NCBI GenBank assembly: GCA_017506865.1
Contig: JAFCMP010000301.1
Span: 868,001-932,000 of the forward strand
DNA: 64,000 nucleotides
Reading direction: 5' to 3'
DNA from: Tribonema minus
Lineage: Eukaryota; Sar; Xanthophyceae; Tribonematales; Tribonemataceae
Position numbers and translations under genes: made by a program. Position 1 is the stretch's first letter; every line of letters begins with the position of its first letter. A model generated the notes under the pieces. That model made no database searches. It saw only the letters and a program-made list of their open reading frames with translations, and was not told the DNA's origin. Below are positions 63,803 through 64,000 of the stretch, one piece after another.

Positions 63803-64000
63803 CCTACTTCATAGGCTCCAGCAATTGGCTGTGGCACTGTGTAAATGTTACCTGCACAAGCATGGGTTTGTCTTCCACTCGCTTTGACTTGCCATTGTCC
63901 GGACGGCCCTGCTCTTTTTGATGTTTCTGCTGATAAGCGTTGGCATGGGCACTGGTTGCTTTGAACTTCTTGAATACGCAATTGCTAATGCTATCCCCGT
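63803..64000. other. Sequence downstream of elongin C-like gene
   Basis: No feature seen. Probably the 3' flank of the gene. Confidence 0.4.

Overview
The window looks like a piece of a eukaryotic nuclear genome, most likely an alga. I favour a photosynthetic stramenopile; a haptophyte or other protist is possible. Recognisable genes are split by short GT-AG introns (GTGAGT...TTGCAG). F-box plus 27-residue HLxVLQW ankyrin-like proteins, ESFGNLTALTSL leucine-rich repeats, beta-helix/TRP-like membrane proteins and a large-DNA-virus-type HNH nuclease point the same way. No bacterial operon, tRNA, rRNA or CRISPR was seen.

Layout. 0-12.3 kb: the 3' end of an ankyrin-type gene, a membrane protein probably spliced to an LRR domain with one in-frame stop, a frameshifted HNH nuclease gene, two more F-box/ankyrin-type genes on opposite strands, and a small coiled-coil gene. 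12.4-17.2 kb: a satellite of 494-bp units, each with a pair of 32-bp near-palindromes that are reverse complements of each other. 17.2-18.5 kb: a segment bounded by 80-bp direct repeats. 18.9-23.9 kb: a frameshifted non-LTR retrotransposon with reverse transcriptase and a C-terminal restriction-like endonuclease. Its 3' tail recurs alone at least four more times in the window. 26.9-28.5 kb: a coding region broken by a 464-bp CCCCCG microsatellite, then CATGGCTGCATTGCA-like repeats.

29.9-37.2 kb holds the best-resolved gene. It has 17 exons, all phase-compatible, giving 1277 codons: signal peptide, beta-helix repeats each on their own exon, Cys-rich module, polytopic TRP-like domain. About eight of its exons arose by tandem duplication of a roughly 272-bp exon-plus-intron module. 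38-51 kb is a mosaic of dispersed repeats, direct and inverted, with a decayed Ty3/gypsy-type integrase, long Ser/Gly-rich frames of unresolved status, gene fragments and a 68-bp-arm hairpin.

52-64 kb carries ordinary cellular genes: a prolyl 4-hydroxylase on the minus strand (three exons recognised, more missing), a divergently transcribed DHHC palmitoyltransferase, and an elongin C-like gene. The elongin C-like intron contains an intact 579-bp inverted-repeat element with a TACTA target duplication. The genes do not form a pathway. The unifying theme is repeat dynamics: tandem module growth inside genes, satellite growth between them, and repeated insertion of short element tails that now supply stop codons and gene ends.
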